The translations under genes and the position numbers were made by a program. The notes under the pieces were generated by a model. The model did no database searches. It had not been told where the DNA came from and saw only the letters and a program-made list of their open reading frames with translations. 64,000 nucleotides of DNA from Proales similis (Eukaryota; Rotifera; Eurotatoria; Ploima; Proalidae): positions 1,364,001-1,428,000 of the forward strand of contig JAGVRJ010000003.1 in assembly GCA_019059635.1 (NCBI GenBank). Direction: 5' to 3'. Each line of letters starts with the position of its first letter. Positions within the stretch are counted from its first letter, which is position 1. Shown here in pieces: positions 44,364-55,964 of the stretch.

Positions 44364-47300
44364 ATGCAGCCGTTTTGTGCCAATTGCGAAAAGTCGATTC
44401 AGGTAAGAGATCGAAGCGGCCAAGCAAAAGTTCTGCTTTGAACAAGGCCGATTTAGGAGCTGCGGCACACCAAAGAGAAACTAGACGAGCTTCAGAGCAT
44501 CGCCCAGAAGATTATTCAGGTGGATTTGGTGCTGAGAAAATGCAGCGAGAAAGAGAACGAATGCCACCAGCTGAAACAAGAGCTCAGCCAGACATCCAAA
44601 AAGAATGAAGAGGCCCTCGGCAAACTTGAGCGGATCAGCAAAGAAAACGAGTCCAACAAAACGGTAGCGTTTCATCATGATTCGTTAGTCTGACAATTCA
44701 TTTTATGTTTAAATGTTTACGAATTGAAGCAATTGAAAAGCTTGCAGCGAGAGAGAAACGAATGGAGCAAGTTGGAGAAAGCGCTGAGAGAGAGATTGAG
44801 CACCAGTGAAGAGCGTTTCAAGAGTTTGGAGCTTGAACTGGGCGAGGAGCGAAAGAAGAGCAACGCCCTAGCCGAGCAAACAGAACTTCTCTCCAAAGAG
44901 ATGGAAAAGCTAAAACGAGAAAATGAGCAATTGAGCGAAAAGTTGCGTAAAAATGAGGAAAAAATTGCAGCGGCCGAAAAGGTGAAAGCTATCGAGCCGG
45001 TTGAGTCGGCTCAATCGTTGGTGACAGTTCCTTCTCGAGTCGACTTTTACCTGAGCAACTCGTCCGACGAAGAGACGCCGCCTGAAACAAACGAGATTTC
45101 TTCTGACAATAAAAAAGTCGAGCCGGCTTTCTCACCCGAAATGCCCAGCCCTGGCTCTTCTCACTCTTCGTTGTCTGATTCGTCGTCATCGTCGTCTTCA
45201 GACTCATCAGACGAGTCGAGCTCTTCGTCCTCTTCAACTTCACATACTAAACACGAAACAGAAAACAAGGACTCGACAGCTCAAAATACGCTCAAGTTCG
45301 ATTTATCCGATGATGATGATGAAGAAGATGAAGATGCTGAGCCCATGCAACAATCGCCAAATGAACCTTTGCAAGAGTGTCGAGATGAAGAGCAAATAGA
45401 GTCGATGCCTGAAGCAGTTGAAGAAGATATTGACGCCCTAATCGAACGCGTCTGTGCGAATCGAATTGAGTCAACGTTAGAAGAGCTGCTCGATCATGTG
45501 GTTGGCAGTGAACTGGCAATTCAATTCATCGGCGACAAACTGGTCAACGAACAGCTGGTGAGCAACACCGGCCGAATAAACAAGCTGGTGAGACAAGTGT
45601 GCGGGCAATGTCTGGAAGAGATGCGCAATGAAATACTCAAGCAGGAAACAGATTTGAAAAAGCAGATCAAAGCGGAGCTGGAAGAGCAAATCGTGGAGCA
45701 ACTGCTATCCAGTGTTGTTGACAATTTGATGCGTGAATGCTGCGAAAGGGTGCAACGTGAAGTTCAAATTGAAAGAACCGAGGCAATCTTCGAGCAGTTG
45801 CTGGCCGAAGCGATTGAAAAATTGATCAATCCAAGTCTAGTGGTGGAGATTCTGTGCGAAGAAATGATATGGGTGAAACCGCTGCTCGAGCGGATTGAAG
45901 AAAAGCTAAAAGCACAACCAGTGGCCGACAGCGCACCTAAAAAGCGCCTTTTAGAGCCGGAAAAGGCAGTAAATAGCCAAAAGACGCCCAGTCCGTCGGC
46001 AAAGAAATTTCGGCCAGCCGCAATTATTGAAGAGTTCGGCACCGCTTCTCAGTCGTTGAGCGCAGCGATTCAACCAGCCACAGGCCGGAGCCCAAGCCAC
46101 AGGCCGGAGCCATGGACTCGGCCAACAGAATCAAAACTTGAACGTGAGCATTTTACACTCATTCGTAAACGTGGCCACTGAGCTTCACTTTACATTTTGA
46201 AAACAACTAGTTTCCGCAATGAAAGCCGCAGTGGCAGATTTCTTTCGCAAGTTCAATCAAAAGACTGGCTATTCGACGGACGAGCTCGATCAAATTGTTT
46301 TTCGCATTGTGCAGGCAGTAACCAAAATCGCCGATCAAATCCCAGAGCCGTCCAAATTCATGGCCGATCACCTGATTACGGTAAGCAACGAGCTTCTACT
46401 TGTATTCTAAAACAATAGCAACTTGAGGTATTGAAACAATCAACAGCATTTTCTCAACAACCGGTTCGTTCCGCTCGACGAGAACAAACTCAAACAGCAG
46501 CAAGATGCTGAAATTCAAGTCTATCGCAATTTCAAGTTCATTTCGAGTTCGAAAAATCAAGCCAGTCAAGCGCGCACAAGCCAGCACGGCAGCAGCGATT
46601 CCTATCTTAACTTTCTTCAAAACCGCCTACATCAATCGCTGGTGATGAAAATCACCACCGAAGAGAATAAATATGTTTATATGCTCAAACAGCTGAGCCA
46701 ATATGATCTCTTGGTAAGTTAAAAGAGACTCGCCCATTTCAAAAAGACCTGTGCCCATTAATACTGTGCAGAAATCAGTTTTAGACGAATCGCTCAAATA
46801 CCTCAAAGTGTGCCTGCTCAGCAACGAGTTCACGCAGTTCTTCGATTTGCGTATCTGGTGCGTATTTATTGGTCATTCGCTTTTGCTTGAATTCTGATTT
46901 TCTCTTTTCAAGCCGTTTGATTGGCTTTTTGAGCAAAGCTTGTAATCAGGCCGACTTTGTTCGATGTCTTCTACTCGACACGGTCATGAGTCTAAGGCAG
47001 CATCAGGCGGATAAGATGCTCGATTCAGTGATGCAGTTAATCAGGATTTGGCCAGAGCCGTTCATTTGGCCAGTTGATCTGAACAACAGCTCGATTGAGC
47101 TGGTCGACTTTGAAACAGCAGCCAACAACAACCCAATTTTGAAAGCTATCATCTGGATTGTACGCAGTCAAATCCAAGCCTCTTCGCGTCCTAAGGACCT
47201 AAGCTCTTACCAGACTCACGTAACTTCAGGATTGATGGTGATTTGCTCTCTCGGTTGAGATTCTTTCAAATTAGATTCTCGAGACACTGACCAACTGGGT

Positions 47301-48028
47301 TGTGACAGAGAAAAGCTCTGATGAGCTTATTGCCACTTTTAGGCAACGATTGTCAATGGACAGTGAGCTGTTGGATAACGCAAGCTTCAATCTGATCGGT
47401 AAGGTTCTCGTTTTAGATGTTCCATCCGAGCCGGTGTCTTACTAGGATCTTAGCAGATCAGAGCGGTGATCTGAATCAAGTGGTGCTGGACCACTGCAGA
47501 GCAATTGAGCTCATCAGTCTCGACCAGGGCTGGAAGTGGACAAAAGAGACACTTATTTCGAAATATCTCGACTCGGCCTTGGCAGATCACCAGCAAGTCA
47601 CTCGAGCCGAGTTTGCCCCGAGTATTAAAGAACGAGCGGCCATGGCACAAGCAATATTCATTTACGTCAAATCGTTTATTTTATCGCGATTTTGTCCACC
47701 CGAAAGCCACTTGATTGCGGAGGTTGTCGACTCGATTCAAAACGGACTTGAAGCAACCACAGCCGGTAATTGGCCCAAACTCAAAACTCGTTTAGAACTG
47801 TTGGAAACTTTAACCACTGACTAGATCGACCGGAAAGGTTTATTTATTTTGAAGCGGCCTTGCTGCTTGCGCCACTTGGACTATCAAGCGTTAAAAGCAT
47901 TCTGTCCAATCATTTGGCCAGAGACGAACGGCAGAAGCAACTGCCAGAGCGTCTGAGGGAAAAATTTCGACTCACAGCTCGTCTCCTTGAGCCTCACTCT
48001 GCCTCCAGTGAATTTCTTCGATTGTAAA
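44364..48028 (+). CDS. ICE1: Little elongation complex subunit 1-like (ICE1)
   Basis: Scaffold of the little elongation complex that promotes RNA polymerase II snRNA transcription. ATG 44364 gives MQPFCANCEKSIQELRHTKE; the CxxC followed by a KxxIIxxDxxLxxC coiled coil resembles the ICE1 N-terminus (CQGCASLQQ, KIINTDNLL). A long coiled coil follows (LKSLQRERNEWSKLEKAL onwards), then a Ser/Asp-rich disordered part and helical segments rich in Glu/Leu. The C-terminal solenoid has CRLIGFLSKACNQADFVRCL, MQLIRIWPEPF and WKWTKETLISKYL, patterns like the vertebrate CRFIGLI, TTWPSVL and WEWTYENVISKEL blocks. The last exon, reached by a short intron starting at GTAATTGG, gives RPERFIYFEAALLLAPLGL and ends EFLRL. 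The assignment rests on architecture and scattered motifs, not on a long identical block. Confidence 0.68.
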
Positions 48029-48214
48029 AAAGCATTTAAGTGAAGATTGGTTTATATTTTAAGATTAAAAATAGTCGCAATAAGAATGTGTTTTCCTCGT
48101 TGAAAATTGGTTTTCTATCTTAATCCAGTTTGCCTCGAGTTCTAATCTGCTAGAGAGCGTCAATTAAGCCAAAGAGTGTTGGAAAACGCTGTACTCGAAA
48201 TTTTACTAGAGCAA

Positions 48215-49439
48215 ATGAGCTCATTTTATCAACGTTTTATAAAAACCGGTCACAAAGGCTTCAGCCTTAAGGGCGGCCCTTTCGCAAGATGGAGATACCC
48301 TCTGGCCAAATCACTCTACAGAAAGCGGCTGGCTGCCGGTCCCGAAGTTGAGCGGCCTCGCTCAATGTGGATCAATTGGAACTATGACTCGGAGCTATAC
48401 GCTTTCGGCAAGAGATTAAACGAAGAGTTTAAGGAGCACATATTACGAAAGGCTTTTATTAATCCGAGCTATGCGCTAAAGGAAAAATCACGACTGGCCG
48501 AGGTGGGCATCGAGTTCGATATGAACGAGAGCAATTCAGAATTGAGTGTACGAGGCGAGAAGATTGCCAGATGCTACTTGACTGCACTGCTCAATTTTTG
48601 GTATCCGTCCATGCCCGAGCAAGGAGTGGCGTGAGTCAAGCACTTTGAGAATTAGCCCGTTCGCATTTGTTTGTTTTAATATATCATTCGGCTGCTCTAA
48701 CAGGGCAATTAGGGATTTTCTGCTCCAGACCGAACAGATGGCAGACGTGGCAAGGCGCCTAGGAGTCTACGATCTGGTCAAGTGCGAGGTCTATTTCAAG
48801 ATGTTTATTTATAGATAATCGCCTGCTCTGCTTAATTGCACCGTTTTTAAAGGAATTTCCCCCCAGTCAAGAAACGCTCAAGTCGTCGTTACTGGCCGTA
48901 ATTGCAGCTCTAGCCGAATCGAGCGTGAGCACTCTTAATTGTCGCATGGCAAATCAATCGGACTAAAGCATGCAATGTTTGAAGGGTCACATTAGAGCGC
49001 ATGAGTTCATCGCTGACTTTGTTGTAACGCAATTAGTCGGCAAAGACATCAACGAAATATGGAAGATCGCCAACCCGATGGGGATGCTGTGTCAGGAAAT
49101 AACGAGACGGGGCGAGAGCCATCTACCAGAAGCAAGGTGAGTCGACAACTCGCCTATTGTCTGTCTGAATGGCCCTAATTTCATTGATTCAGGCTATTGT
49201 GGTCGACCGGCAAGAATCATCCAGTCGGCACTTTTGTGGTCGGTCTGTACATAAACAAGCAGTTCATAGCGAAAGGAAGTGGCGAGACAATGGACATTGC
49301 TGAAGAAATGGCTGCACGCGACGCGCTAAGACGCATATACGGCACGAGCGAGGACGCTGCCCCGCTGCCAAATGGTGAACAGCTCAGGAAATATAGCCAT
49401 CTGATAAATAGCGCTTATGAAAAATTGATGACGTCATGA
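48215..49439 (+). CDS. MRPL44: Mitochondrial ribosomal protein mL44
   Basis: Large-subunit mitoribosomal protein with an RNase III-like fold and a double-stranded RNA binding domain. ATG 48215 gives MSSFYQRFIKTGHKGFSLKG; the preceding codons of the open frame start at GTG and are probably 5' UTR or intron, since ATTTTACTAG stands just upstream. The RNase III-like half shows WNYDSELYAFGKRLNEEFKE, ILRKAFINPSYALKE and GEKIARCYLTALLNFWYPSM. Catalytic residues of true RNase III are not expected in this family. The next exons give EFPPSQETLKSSLLAVIAAL and GKDINEIWKIANPMGMLCQE. The dsRBD exon has PVGTFVVGLYINKQFIAKGS and AEEMAARDALRRIYG. Polyadenylation-like AATAAA occurs about 60 nt after the stop. 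Confidence 0.95.
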
Positions 49440-51316
49440 GCAAGAAGCAGCAGCAGCGGCAGCCACCTCTTGATTATTCATTTTAATCATGTAAAAAGGC
49501 AAATAAAAATACACACACACACACTCACCGACACACGAGCAGGGTGAGACGGGGAAACAAAAGAAAAATGTGAGCTTGTGTCGAGATGAAATTCTAATCT
49601 CGCCTCCTTTGTTTCTCTCTGAATCCGGCCACGCGATCAAATGCATAAAGAGGAAATTAAGCAAACAGAGGGAAGAATAAAATACAAAAATTCGCGGTCC
49701 TATTGGAAACAAATACTAATCAATTTAGATGAATAGACGTCAAATGAGTGTAAAAGCGGTCGGAGGGATTCAACTCTGCCTTGGAAATTATAAATCGGTT
49801 TATTTGCAAAATTCTCGCTTCCGGATTAAGAAGAGGAAGCGTTTTTTTTGCTTACTCTCTCCATTTGAGCATTCTTGTGTGAATTTTCTGCTTCATTTGA
49901 AGAGTTTATGTAACCGAAAAAAAAAAAAAGAAACATCGCCTCAGCACTTTTCACAGCAATAATCGATTCAACAGGGGGAGTCAACAAGGCAAGCGTCGTC
50001 ACATGCCATTTGCATGATGCGGAAGTCCAATTCACTTCTTTTTCTTTTCGATTTTGCTTTCGTCTGTATTATTGTCATTAGCTTGCAATTGAAAGGACGG
50101 CGAGGAGGAGGTCTTGTGCGTGTGGATTTCGGCACCTAATATTTTAGGCAACAACGGGTGGTGTCTACAACGCCCCCATTCAGCGCCGCTCAGAATCTCA
50201 CTCTCTGTTTCGTTTGTATTCCATCCCTCATGGAGTTGGACTTTATGAGCGGCATCAATGTGAATTGCAGCCCCTAAGCGCCGCCGCTGCTGCCACCACA
50301 ACTGCTGCCTATAATGAAGATGGCCATCATCTTATCTTTATGGCATCAGCTTCAGCCTCTTCCGAGATTATGAACATTTTGCATATCGATTTATGCTAAT
50401 TTTATGAGTTCGATCTGCCTCTTTGTCTGTGTGAGCGCGCGCGAGCGAGCAACGGCTTACCCATTTCAAACCAGTTACAGAAACATCATCATCATCATCA
50501 TCTTCATTTTCTTGCTCGTCCTTCTCTGTTTCAATTTCATCTTTCCTCTTCTCCGATTAATCTGCTGCTCGGTTTAAGCCCATTTTAAAAAGCGATCGGT
50601 TCAGATTAAAACTTTTTTAGCTCGACCGACGGCCAAGAAGTAAGTGTCAAGCTCGTATTGTAAACAAAGATCGAACAGCGTGCAGGAGTTTGTGGCTAAG
50701 CCGCACAACCTGAAGGGAGGAACGTTGTGAAGGAGAGCATTTGCTTCCATGCGAGACGACTAGGGCGTTGGGTGCGAGTGAGTTAGAGAAAGAGCGCAGT
50801 GCGTGATGCTGCGTCTTCTGCGGCTTGAGATCTAGGCCATCGGTGGCCACTGGACAGCTTGTTCTGATGCTCAACTGATTTGATTATATTATAGAGAAGC
50901 GGACTGCCCCTTCACGTTAACATAAAATATTCGTTGGCGATATCGATCGCAAATTAATGTTAATCGTATGCAGTCAGTTCGATTGATTCGCCTTCTCTCT
51001 TTCTTCATCTAATTCCGCCAGTGGCTTGTTGCCGCCGCGCTTCGCTCCGGTTGTTGATCATAATCTTGCAGACAAGACATTCTAATTTATGCGAGCATGC
51101 CAGCCATTAGAGCTCAAACTCATTAGTGATTTAGATTTGAATAATCATCGACGAGGCGAGAGATCGTGAACTAGAGCAGGCAGAAGCAGCGCTGAAATAA
51201 TCGATTTAGAGAAGGCAAACAAGCGAAGCAAAGCAGCATCGGCATTAGCAGCAAACAAGCAAGCGAGCAGTGAAGAGGTGGCAGCTTAAATTCTCCGAGA
51301 AACACAACTGAGCAAA
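49440..51316. promoter_or_regulatory. Long upstream region of the G-alpha gene
   Basis: 1.88 kb with no supported gene. It has an (AC)n run at 49511-49524, a (CAT)n run at 50484-50502 and purine-rich stretches. About 110 nt before the G-alpha ATG, ATCGATTTAG is acceptor-like and could end a 5' UTR intron. Other small open frames show no family signal. Confidence 0.4.
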
Positions 51317-52387
51317 ATGGGTTGCACAAGTAGTCTGAACACGGATGACCGTGAAGCACAAGAAAGAAGCAAGGCGCTCGACAAGCAGCTTAAAGAGGAT
51401 GCGGAACGAGCAGCCAAAGACGTGAAGCTGCTGCTGCTCGGCGCTGGCGAGTCCGGAAAGTCGACAATTCTCAAGCAAATGAAAATCATTCACATGGATG
51501 GCTACTCTAAAGAAGACTTTGAACAATACCGCGAGGTGGTCTACTCGAACACAATTCAGTCGCTGGCGACCATTATCCGTGCCATGGAGACCCTCAATGT
51601 GCCGTTTGGCGAGTCTAGCCGCGAGCGCGACGCTGGAATGGTGCTGGATAAAATCAGCCGAATGGCGGACACTGAGCCATTCGAGCCAGAGCTGCTCGAG
51701 GCCATGAAACGTTTGTGGAATGACTCGGGCGTGCAGAACTGCTTCAATCGATCGAACGAATATCAGTTGAACGACTCGGCCAAATACTTCCTTGACAAGT
51801 TGGACGAGATTGGCACTGCCAACTATTTGCCTAGCACGCAGGACATATTGCGAACGCGCGTTAAAACGACCGGTATTGTGGAGATCAACTTCTCGTTCAA
51901 GGATCTCAACTTCAGAGTGTTCGATGTGGGCGGTCAGCGTTCAGAGCGCAAGAAGTGGATCCACTGCTTCGAGGACGTAACCGCCATCATATTCATCGTG
52001 GCCTTAAGCGAGTACGATCAAGTGCTGGTGGAGGACGAGACCACAAATCGCATGCATGAGAGTTTGCGTTTGTTTGACTCAATATGCAACAACAAGTGGT
52101 TCATCAACACGTCCATCATTCTCTTCTTGAACAAGAAGGACTTGTTCGAGGAGAAGATTGCGCGCTCAAGCCTGCGTAAATGCTTTCCCGAATACCAGGG
52201 CAAAGACGACTACACTGAAGCGAGCGAATACATCCAGGCTCAGTTCGTGGCGCAGAACAAGAGCGAGCAAAAAGAGATTTACTGCCATTTGACGTGCGCC
52301 ACCGACACCCAGAACGTTCAGTTTGTATTCGACGCCGTCACCGATGTGATCATAACCAACAATCTGAGAGCGAGCGGTCTCTACTAG
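51317..52387 (+). CDS. G protein alpha subunit, Gi/o class (Go-like), intronless, no pertussis-toxin cysteine
   Basis: Heterotrimeric G protein alpha subunit that couples GPCRs to inhibitory and channel-modulating pathways. The N-terminus [19 protein letters not shown] has the N-myristoyl Gly2 and palmitoyl Cys3. Nucleotide-binding motifs are intact: P-loop [19 protein letters not shown], switch I Arg in [11 protein letters not shown], switch [23 protein letters not shown]4 [16 protein letters not shown]5 [10 protein letters not shown]. The length of 356 residues is normal and Go is the closest class ([19 protein letters not shown]). The last residues are NNLRASGLY where Go has NNLRGCGLY, so Cys at -4 is Ser353 (codon 52373-52375). 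The whole CDS is one exon, unusual for animal G-alpha genes. Long non-coding regions flank it. Confidence 0.95.
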   Translation: MGCTSSLNTDDREAQERSKALDKQLKEDAERAAKDVKLLLLGAGESGKSTILKQMKIIHMDGYSKEDFEQYREVVYSNTIQSLATIIRAMETLNVPFGESSRERDAGMVLDKISRMADTEPFEPELLEAMKRLWNDSGVQNCFNRSNEYQLNDSAKYFLDKLDEIGTANYLPSTQDILRTRVKTTGIVEINFSFKDLNFRVFDVGGQRSERKKWIHCFEDVTAIIFIVALSEYDQVLVEDETTNRMHESLRLFDSICNNKWFINTSIILFLNKKDLFEEKIARSSLRKCFPEYQGKDDYTEASEYIQAQFVAQNKSEQKEIYCHLTCATDTQNVQFVFDAVTDVIITNNLRASGLY

Positions 52388-52973
52388 AAAAGTCTCGCTC
52401 TCTCTCACACTCATTCAAATTTCTTTTGTTTGTCTCTCTCTTTTTGATGTCTAATTCCTTCTGATCAAAAACTTATTTTAACGCATGCTTCTTCATATCT
52501 TCTTCATTTTGATGATGTGTTGCTTCTGCTCTCTATTGGTCGTCTATTAAGCTCTCACTCTACTCTCTCTCTATCTCTTGCATCTCTGATCGCATCTCTC
52601 TTCTTTCAATTTGAATTTGCTTTTCTCTTCTTTATTCTTTTTTTTTTTTCAATGCGGCAACACCATTCAAGCAGAGGCAACATGCTCTATACAAAACACA
52701 CAATTCAGATCCTCGATGGTCAGCTTTCGTTTCACTTATTTGTTGTTGATGATGATTGGCTTAATGTCTTTGAGCGAGAGAACAAATCATGTGTCCTGCT
52801 CAGTTATTTCCTAATACGCACCTTAAGAACGCATCGTAGCCGTCGTCCATCGCCATCAAACCACCATTGCACACACACACAGCGATGAACGCAAATTGAG
52901 CTTTCGTGTCAAATCACAAGCCAGCTCGGATTACGATCATGGTGATCAAACTGGATGATGCTGAAAACTAGTC

Positions 52974-52998
52974 ACGACGACGACGACGACGACGACGA
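52974..52998. repeat. (CGA)8 trinucleotide repeat
   Basis: Perfect CGA/GAC run in the region downstream of the G-alpha gene. It reads as poly-Asp in one frame but has no supported coding context. Confidence 0.9.
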
Positions 52999-54231
52999 TC
53001 TTCACGATGACGGCGACAACGCCAGCAAGTTCTTATTCTATTTTATTTCTATTCACGGTCTGCTTTACTCATGCCGAATTCGCTTCAATCTTGTACTTGC
53101 TACATTCGCCATGATTACCAACAGCATAGAATTGCTTAGATTATCATCACTATTATTATTTTTATCATTATCTAAACCAATACGGAGATGACAAAAACAA
53201 ACAAAAAAAAAAGATAAGAAAGAAAGCAAGGAACTAGCAAACAAAAGAGTGATGGAATTCAATCAATGATTCAGCCCAAGAATTAAATCGCTTGTTCTGT
53301 TGCGCAATCCATTTTCTAGAGAGTATGAGTCCTTATTCGTCCTTTCTCAAATCAGCCCATCATCATTCGCTTTAACTGCAATCAATTTAAATCAATGGCC
53401 ACAATGTTCACAAATGTTCACTTTTGCAGACACACAGTTCATTCATTGGTCAAACTCATTCATTCATTGATTCATTCGCAGAATAAGTCGTGTTGAAATC
53501 AGTCGATTTTGCGCTTCATGTGCCCGTGCAAAGCTGTTTCTTTGTCGCAAGAGCCCAGAACCACGCTTTACAATCCTTTCGCTTTTTGACCAGCCTCATG
53601 TCGCGTGGCCCACCTCCTCTAAACTGGCGTCCAACAGCAACAACAACACCAAGAACAAACAATTCTGTCTCGACCTGTACGACTCTCCAAGACAGAATGA
53701 CGCAGGTTTAGAGTGCTCAGTCAATGATCGGCAGCCACGCCAGCCACTGGGCTACATAATTCATCTAACAGAACAAATAGCCACAATGTAAACTTTAATA
53801 TTTTTTAAGATGAAAATCAGTATTTTTTATTCGGTAAATAAAACAAATCAGACCTAAATGGTTGCTTTGAGTGCTACGAGTACAAATACACCTAAGCCAA
53901 AAGGGGGCAGAGAGAGAGAGAGAGGGAGGGTCGAGATTAGACGGGTCGATGGGTTCGCTCTGAGGAATTTTTTCGTCCAAGTGAATGAGAGTCGAGTTGA
54001 TCATGCGAAAAGAACATCCTGATTTGATTTTCTGCTTGTTCAGGTCAGCTCAGCAAAAGGCTGAGAAAATCAATTTCGTCAAGCGATTGCGTTCTGCTTA
54101 GTTTCTTGTTGCCAATCGCGCGTCAGTTTATTTAGCGCCGCTGCTTCGGCTTATTATTAGAGCCGAACCCTTAAATCAAGACATGGGCTCACAATAGCGC
54201 TTTAATAAAACCGGTCTGATGACGTGAAACA

Positions 54232-54591
54232 ATGCCAGTCGAACAGAGCAAGTGTCTGTTCAGGGATCTGGCGTGCGCAGTCTTTGACGACTTAACTGAA
54301 CTGCGTCACCGACGTCCTCTTCGCTCGCATTCGCCGCCAGAATGCATGCCAACTAGCGAGCAAAATGAAAAGGATCGGATGGAGAATGCACGTCACTGTC
54401 ATTTATCTTCCAACAGGCTTCAAATAGCCAGAAATGTAAAACGCGCAGCTCGCGACAGACACGCCATCTCCCAAGATCATTCTATTGTTGATCCAAATAA
54501 CCCAAGGTTTCCGTTAATCAATCATGCCATTCTTATTTGTTTCTCAAAGAAGCATTCAATTACTTTTTTATATTTTCTCATAATAATTTAA
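54232..54591 (+). CDS. Doubtful small open frame, 119 residues
   Basis: Begins with a genuine ATG (MPVEQSKCLFRDLACAVFDD) and runs to TAA just before the convergent GATD3 gene. The first 90 residues have balanced composition, while the last 15 are hydrophobic and AT-rich, as if reading into an intron or UTR. I do not recognise a family. It might be the first exon of a spliced gene or chance; I give it mainly because it occupies an otherwise empty region. Confidence 0.18.
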   Translation: MPVEQSKCLFRDLACAVFDDLTELRHRRPLRSHSPPECMPTSEQNEKDRMENARHCHLSSNRLQIARNVKRAARDRHAISQDHSIVDPNNPRFPLINHAILICFSKKHSITFLYFLIII

Positions 54592-54669
54592 TTAAGCGTT
54601 CGCCTCAGCGCGGTCAGTCGACCTCAGTCAGACACAGATCGGCGAGGAAGCGGCGTCTATTGAGAAATT

Positions 54670-55716
54670 CTACTTGCAAAGCTTTAAAAGCTCGTTAATC
54701 ATGTTTCCGATGCCGGCGAACACATCATAATAAGAAGCATTCTTCATAAACGCAGGCGTTGTAACCAGTTGAAATTTAGAATCGTACGCGATCTCATTAA
54801 TGTCTTTCTCCACAGGCGTGGCTCCCATCGCGCGCACAGCCTCTATTGAGCCTGAATAAGGCCATTCATTAGCCGGCTTAGACAGGCCCATTGTGATTTC
54901 GCTCTGTGGCAGCAGTTTGGCCGCAATTACTGGCGAAATGCAGCACAGCCTGAAAAGAAGACGAGTTACATTTTCTAATTAGGACCTGAATCCAGACGAA
55001 GCAAATCCTAGAGAATTGCCAATCACAGGCTTGCTTGTTAACTAACCCGATAGGTTTGGCTGCTCTAATAAAGTCACGAACCGCATTCTCGATCGACTTG
55101 TTGACTTTCATGTCAGGCCCGTTGATGGCAAAGTCGCATCTATAATTCGGTTCAAGTTAGCTCATTAAGCTTGCATCTGGTCTCAAGGCGAATGCTTACA
55201 AGTTCTTGGCCGCTCCGAAACCTAATCGCAAAGTCTGATAATAAAGCGAAAAGACTGACGAGTACTCAAATACCTCCGGGAATGACGAGAGCGTCGAACT
55301 CTGAAGCTCGAAGGCTTTCCACGGCCTTTATGTCTCCGCGACAAATGCGGGCAGACTCGACCAGCACGTTTCTTTAATTCAGAATAAAAGAACCAATCGG
55401 TCTTGCCAGAATTGGCAATTGCGGCCACACCTGCTCTGGGGCATCACTTGACCGCTTGAATGATCGATCACATGCATTTGCTCAATGTTGGGCGCAAAGC
55501 AGCTAACATTTGCTCCGTGTCCGGTCAGATGGATTAAGACAGAAGTGGCCTCTGTAACTTCAGTGCCATCGTAGACGCCGCAGCCGCTCAGCACCTAGCC
55601 GCCGAACAGTGGTCGTTATTGGCGCTGTTTAAAGCAGCCCGGCCAACCCAACTAAAGAGTATCCTTCTTACCACGGCCACGTTTAGTCTCTTTGAGCCTT
55701 GTGCCGAATACCTCAT
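54670..55716 (-). CDS. GATD3: GATD3/ES1 (DJ-1/PfpI-like glutamine amidotransferase-like protein)
   Basis: ElbB-type class I glutamine amidotransferase-like protein, mitochondrial in vertebrates, with glyoxalase or deglycase activity reported for the family. Six small exons splice cleanly: [35 protein letters not shown] and [36 protein letters not shown] with [36 protein letters not shown] with [22 protein letters not shown] and the remaining C-terminus. The nucleophile-elbow cysteine is in IGLCCISP. The C-terminal block [20 protein letters not shown] then [13 protein letters not shown] is typical. The protein has about 226 residues. The predicted start leaves only about 10 residues before the Rossmann strand, so no long mitochondrial presequence is seen unless an upstream exon was missed. 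Confidence 0.93.
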
Positions 55717-55964
55717 GCATTGAACCAAATTGGATTTGGTGGCTTTTAGAAAACTTCTCGACAACATTTTTTGCTCGCAAGTCGCAGATTGCGGTCGTGT
55801 TTATACTCTTGAAATTGAACTGTACGCAAGTACAAGCAGAAGGCTCTTCACCTTTACTTGTCTTAACATTTATATTTGCAGATATTTGCCCCAACTTTAT
55901 TTCTGTACAATTAAAGGAAGAAGAAAGAGCGAACAGGCGAAATTATGGACCAAGTTGAACACCT

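Larger units (their letters stand above)
52388..54669. other. Non-coding region downstream of G-alpha
   Basis: 2.28 kb. The first few hundred bases are a CT-rich probable 3' UTR. A (CGA)8 run lies at 52974-52998, an (AC)n run near 52871-52883 and an (AG)n run at 53909-53925. Apart from the doubtful frame at 54232-54591, no gene is seen. Confidence 0.35.

Noticed and set aside
45310-45340. GAT/GAA trinucleotide run
   Set aside because: It lies in the ICE1 coding region and encodes an ordinary Asp/Glu-rich disordered stretch.
50484-50502. (CAT)n repeat as a possible CRISPR-like or coding repeat
   Set aside because: A simple microsatellite without spacers or an open coding context.
53490-53711. 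73-codon frame downstream of the G-alpha gene
   Set aside because: The frame opens at TTG, has low-complexity Thr runs and no family signal; it is likely 3' flank.
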